A DNA stretch of 64,000 bases from Leptotrichia sp. oral taxon 847. GTDB taxonomy: Bacteria > Fusobacteriota > Fusobacteriia > Fusobacteriales > Leptotrichiaceae. Location of the stretch: assembly GCF_001553645.1 (NCBI RefSeq), contig NZ_CP014231.1, forward strand, positions 682,001-746,000, in the 5' to 3' direction. Both the position numbers and the translations under genes were made by a program. Of this stretch, positions 54,436-63,787 are shown piece after piece (position 1 is the stretch's first letter; the number at the start of each line of letters is the position of its first letter). Below the pieces are notes generated by a model. It was not told the origin of the DNA, searched no databases, and saw only the letters and a list, made by a program, of their open reading frames with translations.

Positions 54436-55989
54436 TTGAACGAGAAAAGAAAAAAAATTTTAATTGTTGATTTTGGATCGCAATACACTCAATTAATTGC
54501 AAGAAGAATTAGGGAAATGGAAGTTTACTGTGAAATTGTTCCATTAATCGATATAAAAAAAATTAAAGAGGGAACTGAACTTGTAAAAGGTATCATTCTT
54601 TCGGGAGGACCTGCCTCAGTTTACGAAAAAGGTGCTCCAACGGTTGATAAAGCTATTTTTGATTTAAATTTACCAATTTTAGGAATTTGTTACGGAATGC
54701 AGCTAATTACATACTTAAACGGTGGAAAAGTTGAAAAAGCTGATTCGAGAGAATTTGGAAAAGCAACTTTGGAAGTCATTGATGAAAAAAATCCTTTATT
54801 TAACGGTATTAAAAAAACTTCAAGCATTTGGATGAGCCACAGCGATCACATTACAGAATTACCCAAAGGATTTGAAATAATTGCAAAAACTGACTCTTCC
54901 ATAGCTGCAATTACCAATAATAATGGAATTTATGCACTGCAATTCCATCCAGAAGTAGTTCATTCTGAATGTGGAACTCAAATTATTTCTAACTTTGTTT
55001 TTAACATCTGCGAATGTGAAAGAAACTGGAAAATTACAAGTTTCATTGAAGAAAAAACAAAAACGATTAAAGAACTCGTTGGTAATGAACACGTGTTACT
55101 CGCATTGTCAGGCGGTGTAGATTCTTCAGTTGCAGCTGTTTTGATTAATAATGCAATTGGAAAACAGTTGACTTGTATGTTTGTAGACACTGGACTTCTT
55201 AGAAAAGATGAAGGAAAAAAAGTTTTAGAATACTACAAGGAACATTTTAATTTAAATATTGTCTTTGTTGATGCAAAAGATAGATTTTTAAATAAATTAA
55301 AAGGTGTAGATGAGCCAGAGAATAAAAGAAAAATTATTGGGCATGAATTTATCGAAGTTTTCAATGAAGAAATTAGAAAATTAAAAGGTCGCAAAGGTGC
55401 AAAATTTCTAGCACAAGGAACAATCTATCCAGATGTAATCGAATCGCAATCAATAAAAGGTCCTTCTCATACGATAAAATCTCACCACAACGTTGGGGGA
55501 CTGCCAGAAGACTTGAAATTTAAACTATTGGAGCCCTTAAAAGAATTGTTTAAAGATGAAGTAAGAAAAGTTGGACACGAATTGGGACTACCTGACACAA
55601 TTATTAATAGACACCCATTCCCAGGACCAGGACTTGGAATTAGAGTAATAGGAGAAGTTACGCCTGAAAAAGTAAAAATTTTACAAGAGGCTGATGACAT
55701 TTTTATTAACGCTTTGATGGAAGAAGGATTATACGATAAAGTTGACCAAGCATTCGTTACACTATTACCAGTTAAAACAGTCGGAGTTATGGGAGACCAA
55801 AGGACTTACGAATATGTAGCAGCTATCCGTTCTGTAAACACTATTGATTTTATGACTGCAACTTGGTCAAAACTTCCTTATGAATTTTTAGGAAATGTTG
55901 CGAACAAAATCATCAATAATGTAAACGGTATAAACAGAATTGTTTATGATATTTCTTCTAAACCTGCAGCTACGATTGAGTGGGAATAA
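54436..55989 (+). CDS. guaA: GMP synthase (glutamine-hydrolysing)
   Basis: Converts XMP to GMP using glutamine amide nitrogen and ATP. The N-terminal class I amidotransferase has the nucleophile in GICYGMQLI and the His/Glu pair in [10 protein letters not shown]; the ATP-pyrophosphatase has [11 protein letters not shown]; the dimerisation domain ends with KPAATIEWE. The start is placed at TTG 54436 ([17 protein letters not shown]) because GAGGTG lies six bases upstream; the GTG at 54427 is part of that site. It gives 517 residues. Confidence 0.96.
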   Translation: MNEKRKKILIVDFGSQYTQLIARRIREMEVYCEIVPLIDIKKIKEGTELVKGIILSGGPASVYEKGAPTVDKAIFDLNLPILGICYGMQLITYLNGGKVEKADSREFGKATLEVIDEKNPLFNGIKKTSSIWMSHSDHITELPKGFEIIAKTDSSIAAITNNNGIYALQFHPEVVHSECGTQIISNFVFNICECERNWKITSFIEEKTKTIKELVGNEHVLLALSGGVDSSVAAVLINNAIGKQLTCMFVDTGLLRKDEGKKVLEYYKEHFNLNIVFVDAKDRFLNKLKGVDEPENKRKIIGHEFIEVFNEEIRKLKGRKGAKFLAQGTIYPDVIESQSIKGPSHTIKSHHNVGGLPEDLKFKLLEPLKELFKDEVRKVGHELGLPDTIINRHPFPGPGLGIRVIGEVTPEKVKILQEADDIFINALMEEGLYDKVDQAFVTLLPVKTVGVMGDQRTYEYVAAIRSVNTIDFMTATWSKLPYEFLGNVANKIINNVNGINRIVYDISSKPAATIEWE

Positions 55990-56071
55990 TTAATAAAATT
56001 AATTTTAATACTTTAATTACTGCCTTTGAGTATATCAATAAAATATAAAAGTACTAAAAAAGTACTAAAAT

Positions 56072-56121
56072 GAGAGTGTCCAGAATTTTGTGTAAACTCA
56101 AAATATAATATATGGTACAGG
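56072..56121 (+). mobile_element. Orphan IS256-like terminal inverted repeat (right partner)
   Basis: GAGAGTGTCCAGAATTTTGT starts the element, which continues to GGTACAGG and matches 50450-50500 in inverted orientation. It lies about 80 bases after guaA. An 11-base direct repeat (AAGTACTAAAA twice) sits just before the tip. Confidence 0.5.
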
Positions 56122-56147
56122 ATGGTATTTTTATCATCCTGTTTTTA
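56117..56147 (+). terminator. guaA terminator
   Basis: ACAGGATG (56117-56124) pairs with CATCCTGT (56135-56142), followed by T residues. It overlaps the inner end of the IS-like repeat. Confidence 0.75.
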
Positions 56148-56239
56148 AATCCTTCCTTCAAAATAAATACTTAACTGATATTATATATCTTCAATCATTC
56201 AATGATAAAAAATTCATATTTTCACCTTTATTCAACTTT

Positions 56240-56860
56240 TTAATCAAAAATAACTTTCCATTTATCCCTATTTCTATTCGCCTCAAAACACATTCTTATA
56301 TGTTCAACCGTAATTTTTTTTGCTTCCAATTCAGGCAATTCATCAATCCCAAAATATCTACTATCAATCGTTTCAATATTTTTCTCAAATTTTCCACTCA
56401 CATACTCACATAAAACAAATACTTTCGTTATACCATACGGTATCTTTTTACCTTGATTTTTTGTAACATCAAGCAAAGCTATAATCATCTCAGCATTAGC
56501 CTCGATCCCAGCCTCTTCCTTAACTTCCTTTAACACATTTTCCTTCACAGAAAGATAAACATCCGCCCATCCACCTGGTAACGCCCATTTCCCGTTACTT
56601 TCCTGAATTAAAAGAATTTTATCATTTTCAAAAATCACGCCTCTCACATCAATCTTAGGCGTCTGATACCCACTTTCATTACAAAATAAATCCTTTACCT
56701 TTTCCACCGAAATCTCAGTTTTGTGTGCCACCATTTCTGCTGAAATTTCCCTAATTCTCTCAAACCGCTCAATATCAAATTTATCTTTTCCATAAGCAAG
56801 TCCTGCTTGTGCTAGACTTTGAAGTTCAATTGCCCAGTCTAGCCATTTTTGTTCTTCCAT
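56240..56860 (-). CDS. Nudix hydrolase with N-terminal helical domain
   Basis: Predicted pyrophosphohydrolase for ADP-ribose or a related nucleotide. Residues 1-65 are the helical domain common to such proteins (WLDWAIELQSLAQAGLAYGK). The Nudix box is GGWADVYLSVKENVLKEVKE followed by EAGI, close to the GX5EX7REUXEEXGU consensus but with Lys where Arg is usual. The start is at 56860 because CGGAG is well spaced; ATG 56890 is less good. Substrate unproven. Confidence 0.85.
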   Translation of the reverse strand: MEEQKWLDWAIELQSLAQAGLAYGKDKFDIERFERIREISAEMVAHKTEISVEKVKDLFCNESGYQTPKIDVRGVIFENDKILLIQESNGKWALPGGWADVYLSVKENVLKEVKEEAGIEANAEMIIALLDVTKNQGKKIPYGITKVFVLCEYVSGKFEKNIETIDSRYFGIDELPELEAKKITVEHIRMCFEANRNRDKWKVIFD

Positions 56861-56914
56861 TTTTTTCTCCGATTTTTTTCCATCTTTCATTAATCATTAC
56901 TCTCCATCAAAACT

Positions 56915-57316
56915 CTACTCCTCAACATCCACTTTTATCACTTCTCTCATAAACATCAAATACAAAAATAAAACTAAAAAAATAAAACTAATACTTGTTC
57001 TCAAAAGAGACGGTTTTGGCAAAATAAAATTATTTATTATGAGCTGCATTACTATCATCATTATCGGCAGACTAACATCTATCCTTACAGAAACCCTTGC
57101 CTCCTTCTCCGCCACCTTAATTTTCTTCACAACCTTTTTAAGTCCAGTCCTAAATATCGTAACTTCATGCTCCCCTTTTGAAACTTGAATTTCCAAATAT
57201 TTTTTTCTAAATTCTATCGGATTTCCACCATCTATTTTTACTCTGTAGCTGGTTGTTCCGTTTTTATCGGCTTTTTTTTCTTTTATATTTAGATTATTTA
57301 TTATTAATTTTGGCAT
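56915..57316 (-). CDS. Small hypothetical membrane protein
   Basis: 133 residues. The first 85 form a soluble beta-rich region (YRVKIDGGNPIEFRKKYLEI, VSKGEHEVTIFRTG), resembling PEGA-like or DUF surfaces only in broad composition. Two hydrophobic segments follow (LPIMMIVMQLIINNFIL and TSISFIFLVLFLYLMFM), so the C-terminus anchors it in the membrane. AAGGAGGTG precedes ATG 57316. No function assigned; unlike its neighbours it does not belong to the restriction system. Confidence 0.6.
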   Translation of the reverse strand: MPKLIINNLNIKEKKADKNGTTSYRVKIDGGNPIEFRKKYLEIQVSKGEHEVTIFRTGLKKVVKKIKVAEKEARVSVRIDVSLPIMMIVMQLIINNFILPKPSLLRTSISFIFLVLFLYLMFMREVIKVDVEE

Positions 57317-57400
57317 TTATTCACCTCCTTATTAAATCATTCGTAAAACTTACTCAATAATTTCAACTTTCTTTATTACAAAGCAAGTTCTACTATTTGA

Positions 57401-58546
57401 CTATTTATTTGATATTACTTTTTTCGCTACTTTAATTTTTTTATCAGTATATAAAACAACATCTTTTATAATATCTTTTTGAATCGCTAAGATTAACATT
57501 TCTATAAATTTAAAATCAATTTCATTATTTTTTATTGGCAAGTATATTTCTTGATTTTCGATAATATTTATATTAAAACTTGAGCTTCCCCAAGCAAACA
57601 TACTAAAAGATTTTGCCATTGCGCTCACAAAAAAATGAGAATTTAATTTATTAAACTCTTTGTATTTGGATTTTATAATTTTTATTTTATCTCCTGTAAA
57701 ATATGGTTTTTCTTGATAAAACATTGTTGCAGTATCTTGACCAAATGATATTGTATTTCCATCATTTAAAAATTTTTCATCTTCTTCTAAGTAACCTCGA
57801 ATTCCATTATTCAAAGCTGTTCTAACAACATAAGGATGTCCTTTTTCTAAAATATTAACTTTATTTGCATCAAATCTTTTTTTATAAGAATTTACTTCAA
57901 ATAAATCTCTTATTTTAAACTCTTTCCATTCAATTTCATCTTTTCTAAAAATTTCCAAAATTTTCTTCTCTTCAAAGGTTAAAACATAGTCCGAAAATCC
58001 TGTAATTACTAAATAAGCCTCCAGCTTGGATATTTGACAAGCCTCCAGCTCGGATATGAACCCTGTCATAAACTCAAAATCGATTGAGCCATCATTTTTA
58101 ATGGGTAATTGTATTTTCTCTTCCTTGACTTTTTCCCAACCAGCTTTATTAGTCCATTCGTATTTTCCATGAAGAATTTTTGAAATACTTGCAACAAAAT
58201 ACAAATATTGATTATCTGTTAGAACATTATCTGTAAATATCCATTTTATTGCATAAGCATCCTGTAAAATGGTAAATTCATTTTTCTGATAAAACGTTGC
58301 ACCCGTATTTGCTCCATTTGCTGAGATTGAAATTACATTTTTTAATATTGTTGCTCCTTCTATATTTGCATAATTATTCAATCCTTGATTTTGAATCCCT
58401 GCAGTTAATACCGGTAATGTAAAATTTTCTTTATATATACTAGATAATTCACTTGTTTTATACGGTAATCTATTTACTTTTATTTTTTCGAATAAATCTC
58501 CTATTTTAAACTTCGCCCACTTAACTTTTTCTAATTTTTTAGCCAA
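57401..58546 (-). CDS. Restriction-modification specificity (S) subunit
   Basis: A 381-residue type I-like S protein with two target-recognition half-domains, each opening with a W-K-FKI-DLFE motif (VKWAKFKIGDLFEKI and IEWKEFKIRDLFEVN), separated by a helical spacer. In the spacer an octapeptide is repeated (ISELEACQ, ISKLEAYL), encoded by a 24-bp tandem repeat at 58017-58057. The two half-domains would read the two halves of a bipartite DNA target. It starts at TTG 58546, 8 bases after the methylase/nuclease gene, and no later Met fits. Partner is the upstream gene. Confidence 0.88.
   Translation of the reverse strand: MAKKLEKVKWAKFKIGDLFEKIKVNRLPYKTSELSSIYKENFTLPVLTAGIQNQGLNNYANIEGATILKNVISISANGANTGATFYQKNEFTILQDAYAIKWIFTDNVLTDNQYLYFVASISKILHGKYEWTNKAGWEKVKEEKIQLPIKNDGSIDFEFMTGFISELEACQISKLEAYLVITGFSDYVLTFEEKKILEIFRKDEIEWKEFKIRDLFEVNSYKKRFDANKVNILEKGHPYVVRTALNNGIRGYLEEDEKFLNDGNTISFGQDTATMFYQEKPYFTGDKIKIIKSKYKEFNKLNSHFFVSAMAKSFSMFAWGSSSFNINIIENQEIYLPIKNNEIDFKFIEMLILAIQKDIIKDVVLYTDKKIKVAKKVISNK
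58017..58057 (-). repeat. 24-bp tandem repeat in the S-subunit spacer
   Basis: AAGCCTCCAGCTTGGATAT and AAGCCTCCAGCTCGGATAT are spaced 24 bases apart with one mismatch. Adding or losing one unit keeps the frame and changes the spacer by eight residues. Confidence 0.75.
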
Positions 58547-58554
58547 GTGGGTAT

Positions 58555-60597
58555 CTATTTTCCCAGTTCCTCATCTTCTTTATTTTCGTTTTTCAAAAGA
58601 TTTGATACTTCCCAAGCTAAATAATCCCGAACTGTCTTTTTAAAATCTTCCAATGTTGGTTTTGTGTCTATTGGAGCTGATTTGTTCCAATCTGTACCAC
58701 TTTCTGGATCAATAGTGTCTTCGTAGTATTCTTTTTCTGTAAAAATATTTAATTTTGATTTTCCAAAACGAACTAAATTTATTAGCTCCTCGTATCTTCC
58801 TTTTGCATTATTTGTGTCTTTTAAGTTATTTTTTGCTTTTTTACGGTTTGTTCTAGTGTAACCGTCATCACTAAAGTCTATAAATTTTACCATCTCATCT
58901 TTTTCATGCCGTTCTCCAACTTTAAAAACGTAGATATTAGTTTGAACGCTTGATTTTCCAATGAATAAATCAATTGGCATTTTTATACTTGCTAACAATG
59001 TGTTATTTTTTAATATTCTTTTATTTATTTCTTTTGCTTTTCCGCTTCCTGCTGAATTTTGAATAATAATCGCAGCATATCCTTTATTCATCATGTTTAA
59101 TGCTTTCTCAACAAAAATCATACCGTTTCCTTCTGCTGAATACGGTGGATTTAAAATAAATGCTGTTGCAGGAAATTTTTCATCTTTTTTTATAAATCCA
59201 TATTCTCCATCAAAATCTGTTAATGAATTTTTATTTAAAATATTAGAACTTCCGTCTCCCATCATAATCATATTCAGAATAGCAAGTATATAAATGCTCG
59301 GTAGCAATTCCAGTCCTAAAAGTTGCTCAGATTTTATTTTTCTTTCCTTTTCGTATATTTCTTCAGGTGAATTAAGCGTATTTTTAGCATCGTTTATCAT
59401 TTCATTCATTGCAGCAACTAAAAGACCCGCAGAGCCTGTTGCAAAGTCCCACACATACGAATCTTTATTAACTCTTGCAAGTTTTACAAGTAAATTTGCA
59501 ACATAAGCTGGTGTAAGTACAACATCATTAAGTTTATCCTGTGTAAATCCAAGCCACGAATACATTTCATTAAATAATTTTCCTGTAAAATCAGTTGTAA
59601 GCCCTATTTTATAGTAAATTCCCAAATCATCCACTATTTTTGAAAATACTCTTTTTAATTGTGTTTCTCCATTTTCTATTTTATTTAAATTTTCAGATAA
59701 AATCGTATTTTCTAAAGTTCTAATTATTAAGTTTTGCTTTTCTCTTGGCAAATTTTTCTCTTCTAAAAAAGCCCTTACTCTTCTCATTAAAATTTCGCCA
59801 TCTGTTTCACTTTTCATTGGAGATGATTTTAAGTCTTGTTTTTCTAATACTGGAACTTTTCCTGGAATACCAATTGTCGCAATAATTGAAGCTGCAACAA
59901 GATACACTCTGTCATTTTCTCCAAGACCTTTTTCATTTTGATAAATATCATTATTTAATTTTGTAAGACTGCTGTCAATTTCTCTTTCTCTTTGTTCTTT
60001 TATTTTATCCAATTCTTCCTGTGATAATTGCAAAGTTTTAACATCATGTATAAATTCGTCAAAATGTTCTTTACTTAAAAAAGAAAAATCATCATATTCC
60101 TTTACTTTCTGTCCAACTCCAAAATTGGATTCTGAAACATAATAAACTCCTATTGAGTGTTTTATTTCACCTTTGCTGTCTTTATACCCTGTCATTCCAA
60201 TAGAAATTATATCTTTATAATTTGTATAATGAAGTAATGCATTTGCATAGTGAACAGCTCCGTTTACAGCATACGAATTTATATTTTTCAAATTAGGTTC
60301 ATTATTGCTTTTTATATTTTCCACATTTCCATTTTTATCCAGTTTTTCTAATTTATCTTTGTAACCTTTATATTCAACTAATATCGGATAATTATTTAAT
60401 TCTTTATCTTGTAACAATAACTTAACATCTGGACGATTTGTACCTTTTCCACCACTTTTTGAAAAGTATTCTTGCAATGCTTTATCAATTTCATCATTTA
60501 ACTTTTCCTGTTCCAGTTTATAATCAAGATTATAAGATTTTAGCCACGAATTTGCTAAATCTGCTATATTAGGTTCTATACTTTGTGCTTTTGCCAT
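58555..60597 (-). CDS. BcgI-like restriction-modification subunit: PD-(D/E)XK nuclease plus N6-adenine methylase
   Basis: A 680-residue fusion. Residues 50-80 carry a PD-(D/E)XK motif, P56-D57 and E75-Y-K77 (NRPDVKLLL, then PILVEYKGYK), like the N-terminal nuclease of BcgI A. The gamma-type adenine methylase follows with motif I VWDFATGSAGLLVAAM and motif IV FILNPPYS. No helicase or separate R gene occurs. With the adjacent S gene this matches type IIB (BcgI) systems, which cut on both sides of the target. Size (637 residues in BcgI A) is similar. Regulation unknown. Confidence 0.83.
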   Translation of the reverse strand: MAKAQSIEPNIADLANSWLKSYNLDYKLEQEKLNDEIDKALQEYFSKSGGKGTNRPDVKLLLQDKELNNYPILVEYKGYKDKLEKLDKNGNVENIKSNNEPNLKNINSYAVNGAVHYANALLHYTNYKDIISIGMTGYKDSKGEIKHSIGVYYVSESNFGVGQKVKEYDDFSFLSKEHFDEFIHDVKTLQLSQEELDKIKEQREREIDSSLTKLNNDIYQNEKGLGENDRVYLVAASIIATIGIPGKVPVLEKQDLKSSPMKSETDGEILMRRVRAFLEEKNLPREKQNLIIRTLENTILSENLNKIENGETQLKRVFSKIVDDLGIYYKIGLTTDFTGKLFNEMYSWLGFTQDKLNDVVLTPAYVANLLVKLARVNKDSYVWDFATGSAGLLVAAMNEMINDAKNTLNSPEEIYEKERKIKSEQLLGLELLPSIYILAILNMIMMGDGSSNILNKNSLTDFDGEYGFIKKDEKFPATAFILNPPYSAEGNGMIFVEKALNMMNKGYAAIIIQNSAGSGKAKEINKRILKNNTLLASIKMPIDLFIGKSSVQTNIYVFKVGERHEKDEMVKFIDFSDDGYTRTNRKKAKNNLKDTNNAKGRYEELINLVRFGKSKLNIFTEKEYYEDTIDPESGTDWNKSAPIDTKPTLEDFKKTVRDYLAWEVSNLLKNENKEDEELGK

Positions 60598-60662
60598 TAT
60601 TTATTAGCTTCTCCTTCTTTATGTTTTCCCTCAATCGTATATCCCCTAATCTATTTTTTCAA

Positions 60663-61844
60663 TTAATCCTCCAAAATTTCTTTGGCAAAACTCCCCTCTT
60701 TTTCAGTCCCCAATAAAATTTCCTCAACAGTTGCTGCAATATCAGAAAAAGTCTTTCTAGTTCCAATATTTACATTCTTTTTAACATTTTTACCGTAAAT
60801 CAATATTGGAATGTACTCTCTTGTATGGTCAGTCCCTTTGTACGTAGGATCATTTCCGTGATCAGCTGTGATAATCAAGATTTCATCATCTTTCAAATTC
60901 TTTTCGATTTCAGGAAGCCAGTTATCAAATTCAATCAAAGCATTTACATAACCTTCCACATTTCTTCTATGCCCATAAACTGCATCAAAGTCAACTAAAT
61001 TTGTAAAAATTAATCCTTTTGTATCTTCCTTCAATGCAGCTATTGTTTTCTTAATTCCATCCAGATTATCTTGATTAGCTTTTCTGTTGTCTGTAATCCC
61101 TTTTCCATTGAACAAGTCGCTCGTTTTCCCAATTCCAACTACATCAAGTCCAGCTTTTTTCAATCTTTCAAGCATTGTTTCTTTTGGCGGATCAATCGAA
61201 AAATCGTGTCTGTTTGCAGTTCTTTTAAATTCTCCAACTTTTTTACCAACATAAGGTCTTGCAATTACCCTTGCCACAGGTGATTTCTCATTACAAATTT
61301 CAAGTGCAATTTCACACGCTTTGTAAAGTTCTTCTAATGGTATAATTTCTTCACTTGCAGCAATTTGAAACACAGGATCTGCTGAACCGTAAACTATCCA
61401 ATTTCCTGTTCTAATTTGTTCTTCTCCATATTGATCAATCGCTACAGTTCCTGAGATTGGCTTATTCAACATAACCTTTCTTCCAGTTTTTTCTTCAAAT
61501 TCCTTTATAACTTCATCTGAAAATCCATTTTTATAATTTGGAAACGGTCTTTCTAGCGGCACACCAGCCATCTCCCAATGCCCAGTCGTAGAATCCTTTC
61601 CTTGCGACACCTCAATCGCTCTTCCATAGGCCCCTTCAGCATTTTCCACAGCTGGAGTCCCTTCAATCTCAGTAATATTTCCAAGTCCCAATTTACCCAT
61701 ATTAGGCAAATTCATTCCCCCATGAGCTTTCGCCATATTCCCTAAAGTATTTGACCCACAGTCATCAAATAAATTCGCATCAGGCAATTCTCCTGCTCCA
61801 ACACTGTCTAAAACTATTATTGTTATTCTTTCTATTTTTTTCAT
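60663..61844 (-). CDS. deoB: Phosphopentomutase
   Basis: Interconverts ribose 1- and 5-phosphate (and deoxy forms) in nucleoside salvage. Alkaline-phosphatase superfamily, manganese-dependent. Motifs: VLDSVGAGELPDANLFDD, the activated Thr region GKDSTTGHWEMAG, RPYVGKKVGEFKRTANRHDF, LVDFDAVYGHRRNVEGY and ITADHGNDPTYKGTDHTREY. At 393 residues it has full length. No other deo genes are nearby. A 39-bp repeat lies in the spacer to its right. Confidence 0.97.
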   Translation of the reverse strand: MKKIERITIIVLDSVGAGELPDANLFDDCGSNTLGNMAKAHGGMNLPNMGKLGLGNITEIEGTPAVENAEGAYGRAIEVSQGKDSTTGHWEMAGVPLERPFPNYKNGFSDEVIKEFEEKTGRKVMLNKPISGTVAIDQYGEEQIRTGNWIVYGSADPVFQIAASEEIIPLEELYKACEIALEICNEKSPVARVIARPYVGKKVGEFKRTANRHDFSIDPPKETMLERLKKAGLDVVGIGKTSDLFNGKGITDNRKANQDNLDGIKKTIAALKEDTKGLIFTNLVDFDAVYGHRRNVEGYVNALIEFDNWLPEIEKNLKDDEILIITADHGNDPTYKGTDHTREYIPILIYGKNVKKNVNIGTRKTFSDIAATVEEILLGTEKEGSFAKEILED

Positions 61845-61880
61845 TTTCTTATCTTCCTTTCTTTTTTATTTAATTATATC

Positions 61881-61919
61881 TTTTATCTGTTTTAAAAGCA
61901 ATTAATTTTAAGATTTTTT
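61881..61919. repeat. 39-bp direct repeat, copy 1
   Basis: TTTTATCTGTTTTAAAAGCA followed by ATTAATTTTAAGATTTTTT occurs here and, with two mismatches, at 63749-63787. Both copies sit at the 3' ends of immunity-like genes on the minus strand. Confidence 0.6.
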
Positions 61920-62498
61920 TTATTCATCAGAGCCATAAACAATCATTAATAAATATTCTTTATACCGTATTATTCCTGCTGAAAAAACATTGTATGCATA
62001 AAATTCACTTAAAATAGCTTCATATTTCTTTATCGCTACATAAAAATTTACAGGCTCACCAAACCAATGTGTTATTTGATAAAAAAAATGTCTTACATTC
62101 CAGTATTGTTCCTTTTTATCTGCTTTATTTTCTAAATTTTCAATTATTTCCTCAACAGTAAATTCTGTTTGCAATTTAATAAATTCAGAAATTTTATCGT
62201 AACCAGTTTTTGTTTCATTTTGTTTTATCAGCTTTTCGTATTTTCTATTTTTTTTGAAAACAATATTCAATTTTTCCAATTTTTTTCTAATATTATCATC
62301 TTTTTTCTCAGATGAACCACTTTCATAATATTGCAATAATTTTTTCTTTATTATTTCATTCAAATCATTATTTTTATCATTATCAATAAAAAATGTATCA
62401 ATATATATTGCCGTATATTCAGGACAAACCTTCATCCCATTATTCCAACACACTGAGACACCTTCAATAAACCCTTCAATGTAATCTCTATTCTTCAT
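61920..62498 (-). CDS. Hypothetical protein, immunity-cluster gene
   Basis: A 192-residue soluble acidic/lysine-rich protein ending YLLMIVYGSDE, an ending that reminds me of small immunity-type proteins. No domain was recognised. It is followed by the 39-bp repeat and preceded by the DUF2262-like gene, and all genes from here to the end of the window point left, so it probably belongs to one immunity array. Confidence 0.55.
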   Translation of the reverse strand: MKNRDYIEGFIEGVSVCWNNGMKVCPEYTAIYIDTFFIDNDKNNDLNEIIKKKLLQYYESGSSEKKDDNIRKKLEKLNIVFKKNRKYEKLIKQNETKTGYDKISEFIKLQTEFTVEEIIENLENKADKKEQYWNVRHFFYQITHWFGEPVNFYVAIKKYEAILSEFYAYNVFSAGIIRYKEYLLMIVYGSDE

Positions 62499-62519
62499 TG
62501 TGATAATTCCTTTTCAAAA

Positions 62520-63017
62520 TTATGATTTTTTATAAATATTTGTCAAATCGTCAAAAACAACTTTCTCATAAATCTCAGCATCAGTTATAAACATATATCC
62601 ATCAAAAAATACTTCATCATAAGCCCACACACTAAATTGACTAATAGAATATGGCATTATTTCATCAATTATTAAATTTTGAAAGAAAAAGTTTTCTGTA
62701 ATAATTCCATTTCTAGCATTTTCTACATCGTATTTAGTTAAGCTATTTTCCAATTTTTGAATAACCTTCTCCAATGGAACAGACAATTTATTCTCTTTTA
62801 AACGGCTGTTCGCCATACCTAAATATTTTTTTACAATGCTATTTTTTATTTTGACATCCCATTCTTTTACATTATCAAGAATAAGAGACATCTGTTTTTC
62901 CAATTCCTTATTATAAATTTCAGCTTCTTCCATTGATACATGCACTTTTTTCCCAAGCCAATTAACTTCAAAGTCCTCAATTTCGCCATTATCATTTACA
63001 TTAAACGCTATCTTCAT
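62520..63017 (-). CDS. DUF2262-like protein
   Basis: 165 residues. The order of a DFEVNWLGKKVHVSM strand, a helical middle (EWDVKIKNSIVKKYL) and a C-terminal FSVWAYDEVFFDGYMFITDA matches DUF2262, a family commonly found in immunity or toxin-neighbourhood loci. No function is established. 22 bp from the next gene and 21 bp from the previous. Confidence 0.6.
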   Translation of the reverse strand: MKIAFNVNDNGEIEDFEVNWLGKKVHVSMEEAEIYNKELEKQMSLILDNVKEWDVKIKNSIVKKYLGMANSRLKENKLSVPLEKVIQKLENSLTKYDVENARNGIITENFFFQNLIIDEIMPYSISQFSVWAYDEVFFDGYMFITDAEIYEKVVFDDLTNIYKKS

Positions 63018-63039
63018 TTTCCCTCATTTCTATTCTTAC

Positions 63040-63498
63040 CTAGAATGAATCCCAGAAAATATCATCTCCGTTTTCCTCAATATACTTATAAATTTTATCT
63101 TCATTTTCAATCAAATCCTCAACTATTTCAGCCACTTTCCGTATTTTTTCCCAGTTTTCCTCAGTATTACCAATATAACGTCCGACATATCCACCTGCTT
63201 CAGGATCAGAATCATAATTTTCATAAAGTTCCGGATAATTAGTCTCCAAATAACTTTCAATTAAAGCCGCCCATCCATAGCCGTTTAAATAAGCTTCTTC
63301 ATTAATCTCAGATACTTTTTCAAAAATTTCATCAAATTTTTTATCATTATTCATTAGGCAAAAGGCTACTTGATTGTTAATATCATTCTTTATTTCCTGT
63401 ATTTCTTCTTCTGAAAGTTCCATTCCACTTTTTTTCAAACTTTCAATATATTCCTCAAACCCTTTGTAATCTTGCTCATCAACTGCTACATATTTCAT
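63040..63498 (-). CDS. Imm51-like immunity protein
   Basis: 152 residues. The core NGYGWAALIESYLETNYPEL, then YDSDPEAGGYVGRYIGNTEE and a helical end, resembles Imm51, proteins that protect bacteria from polymorphic toxins. The cognate toxin is not in the window. AAGGAGAAATTT precedes ATG 63498. The following 277 bases (63499-63775) hold only AT-rich sequence and the start of the second 39-bp repeat. Confidence 0.6.
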   Translation of the reverse strand: MKYVAVDEQDYKGFEEYIESLKKSGMELSEEEIQEIKNDINNQVAFCLMNNDKKFDEIFEKVSEINEEAYLNGYGWAALIESYLETNYPELYENYDSDPEAGGYVGRYIGNTEENWEKIRKVAEIVEDLIENEDKIYKYIEENGDDIFWDSF

Positions 63499-63748
63499 AA
63501 ATTTCTCCTTCTTTTCTTCATTTTATTTTTAACCAATCTCCAAAACCGCCATGTATGATAAATGTTCATTCCTATAAATCATTATTTTTAATAGAATATA
63601 TAAATATGTGTAATATTCATATAAATACGTACTTTATAATTTTATTTATCATATTTTTTATAATTTTTAGGCATTACATTATTTTGAAAATAATAAAAAT
63701 TAAATTTTACACTATTAAAATTTGTATTTTCATAATTAATTATTACTT

Positions 63749-63787
63749 TTTTATCTATTTTAAAAACAATTAATTTTAAGATTTTTT
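63749..63787. repeat. 39-bp direct repeat, copy 2
   Basis: Matches 61881-61919 at 37 of 39 bases. It overlaps the last codons and stop of the partial gene at the window end. Confidence 0.6.

Noticed and set aside
50450-56121. A composite transposon bounded by the IS-like ends
   Set aside because: The tips face inward toward each other, not outward, and no transposase is present, so the enclosed genes are not a normal transposon cargo.
63555-63773. A 72-codon plus-strand frame rich in Ile, Tyr and Phe
   Set aside because: It is what AT-rich non-coding DNA produces by chance; no ribosome site and no protein-like pattern.
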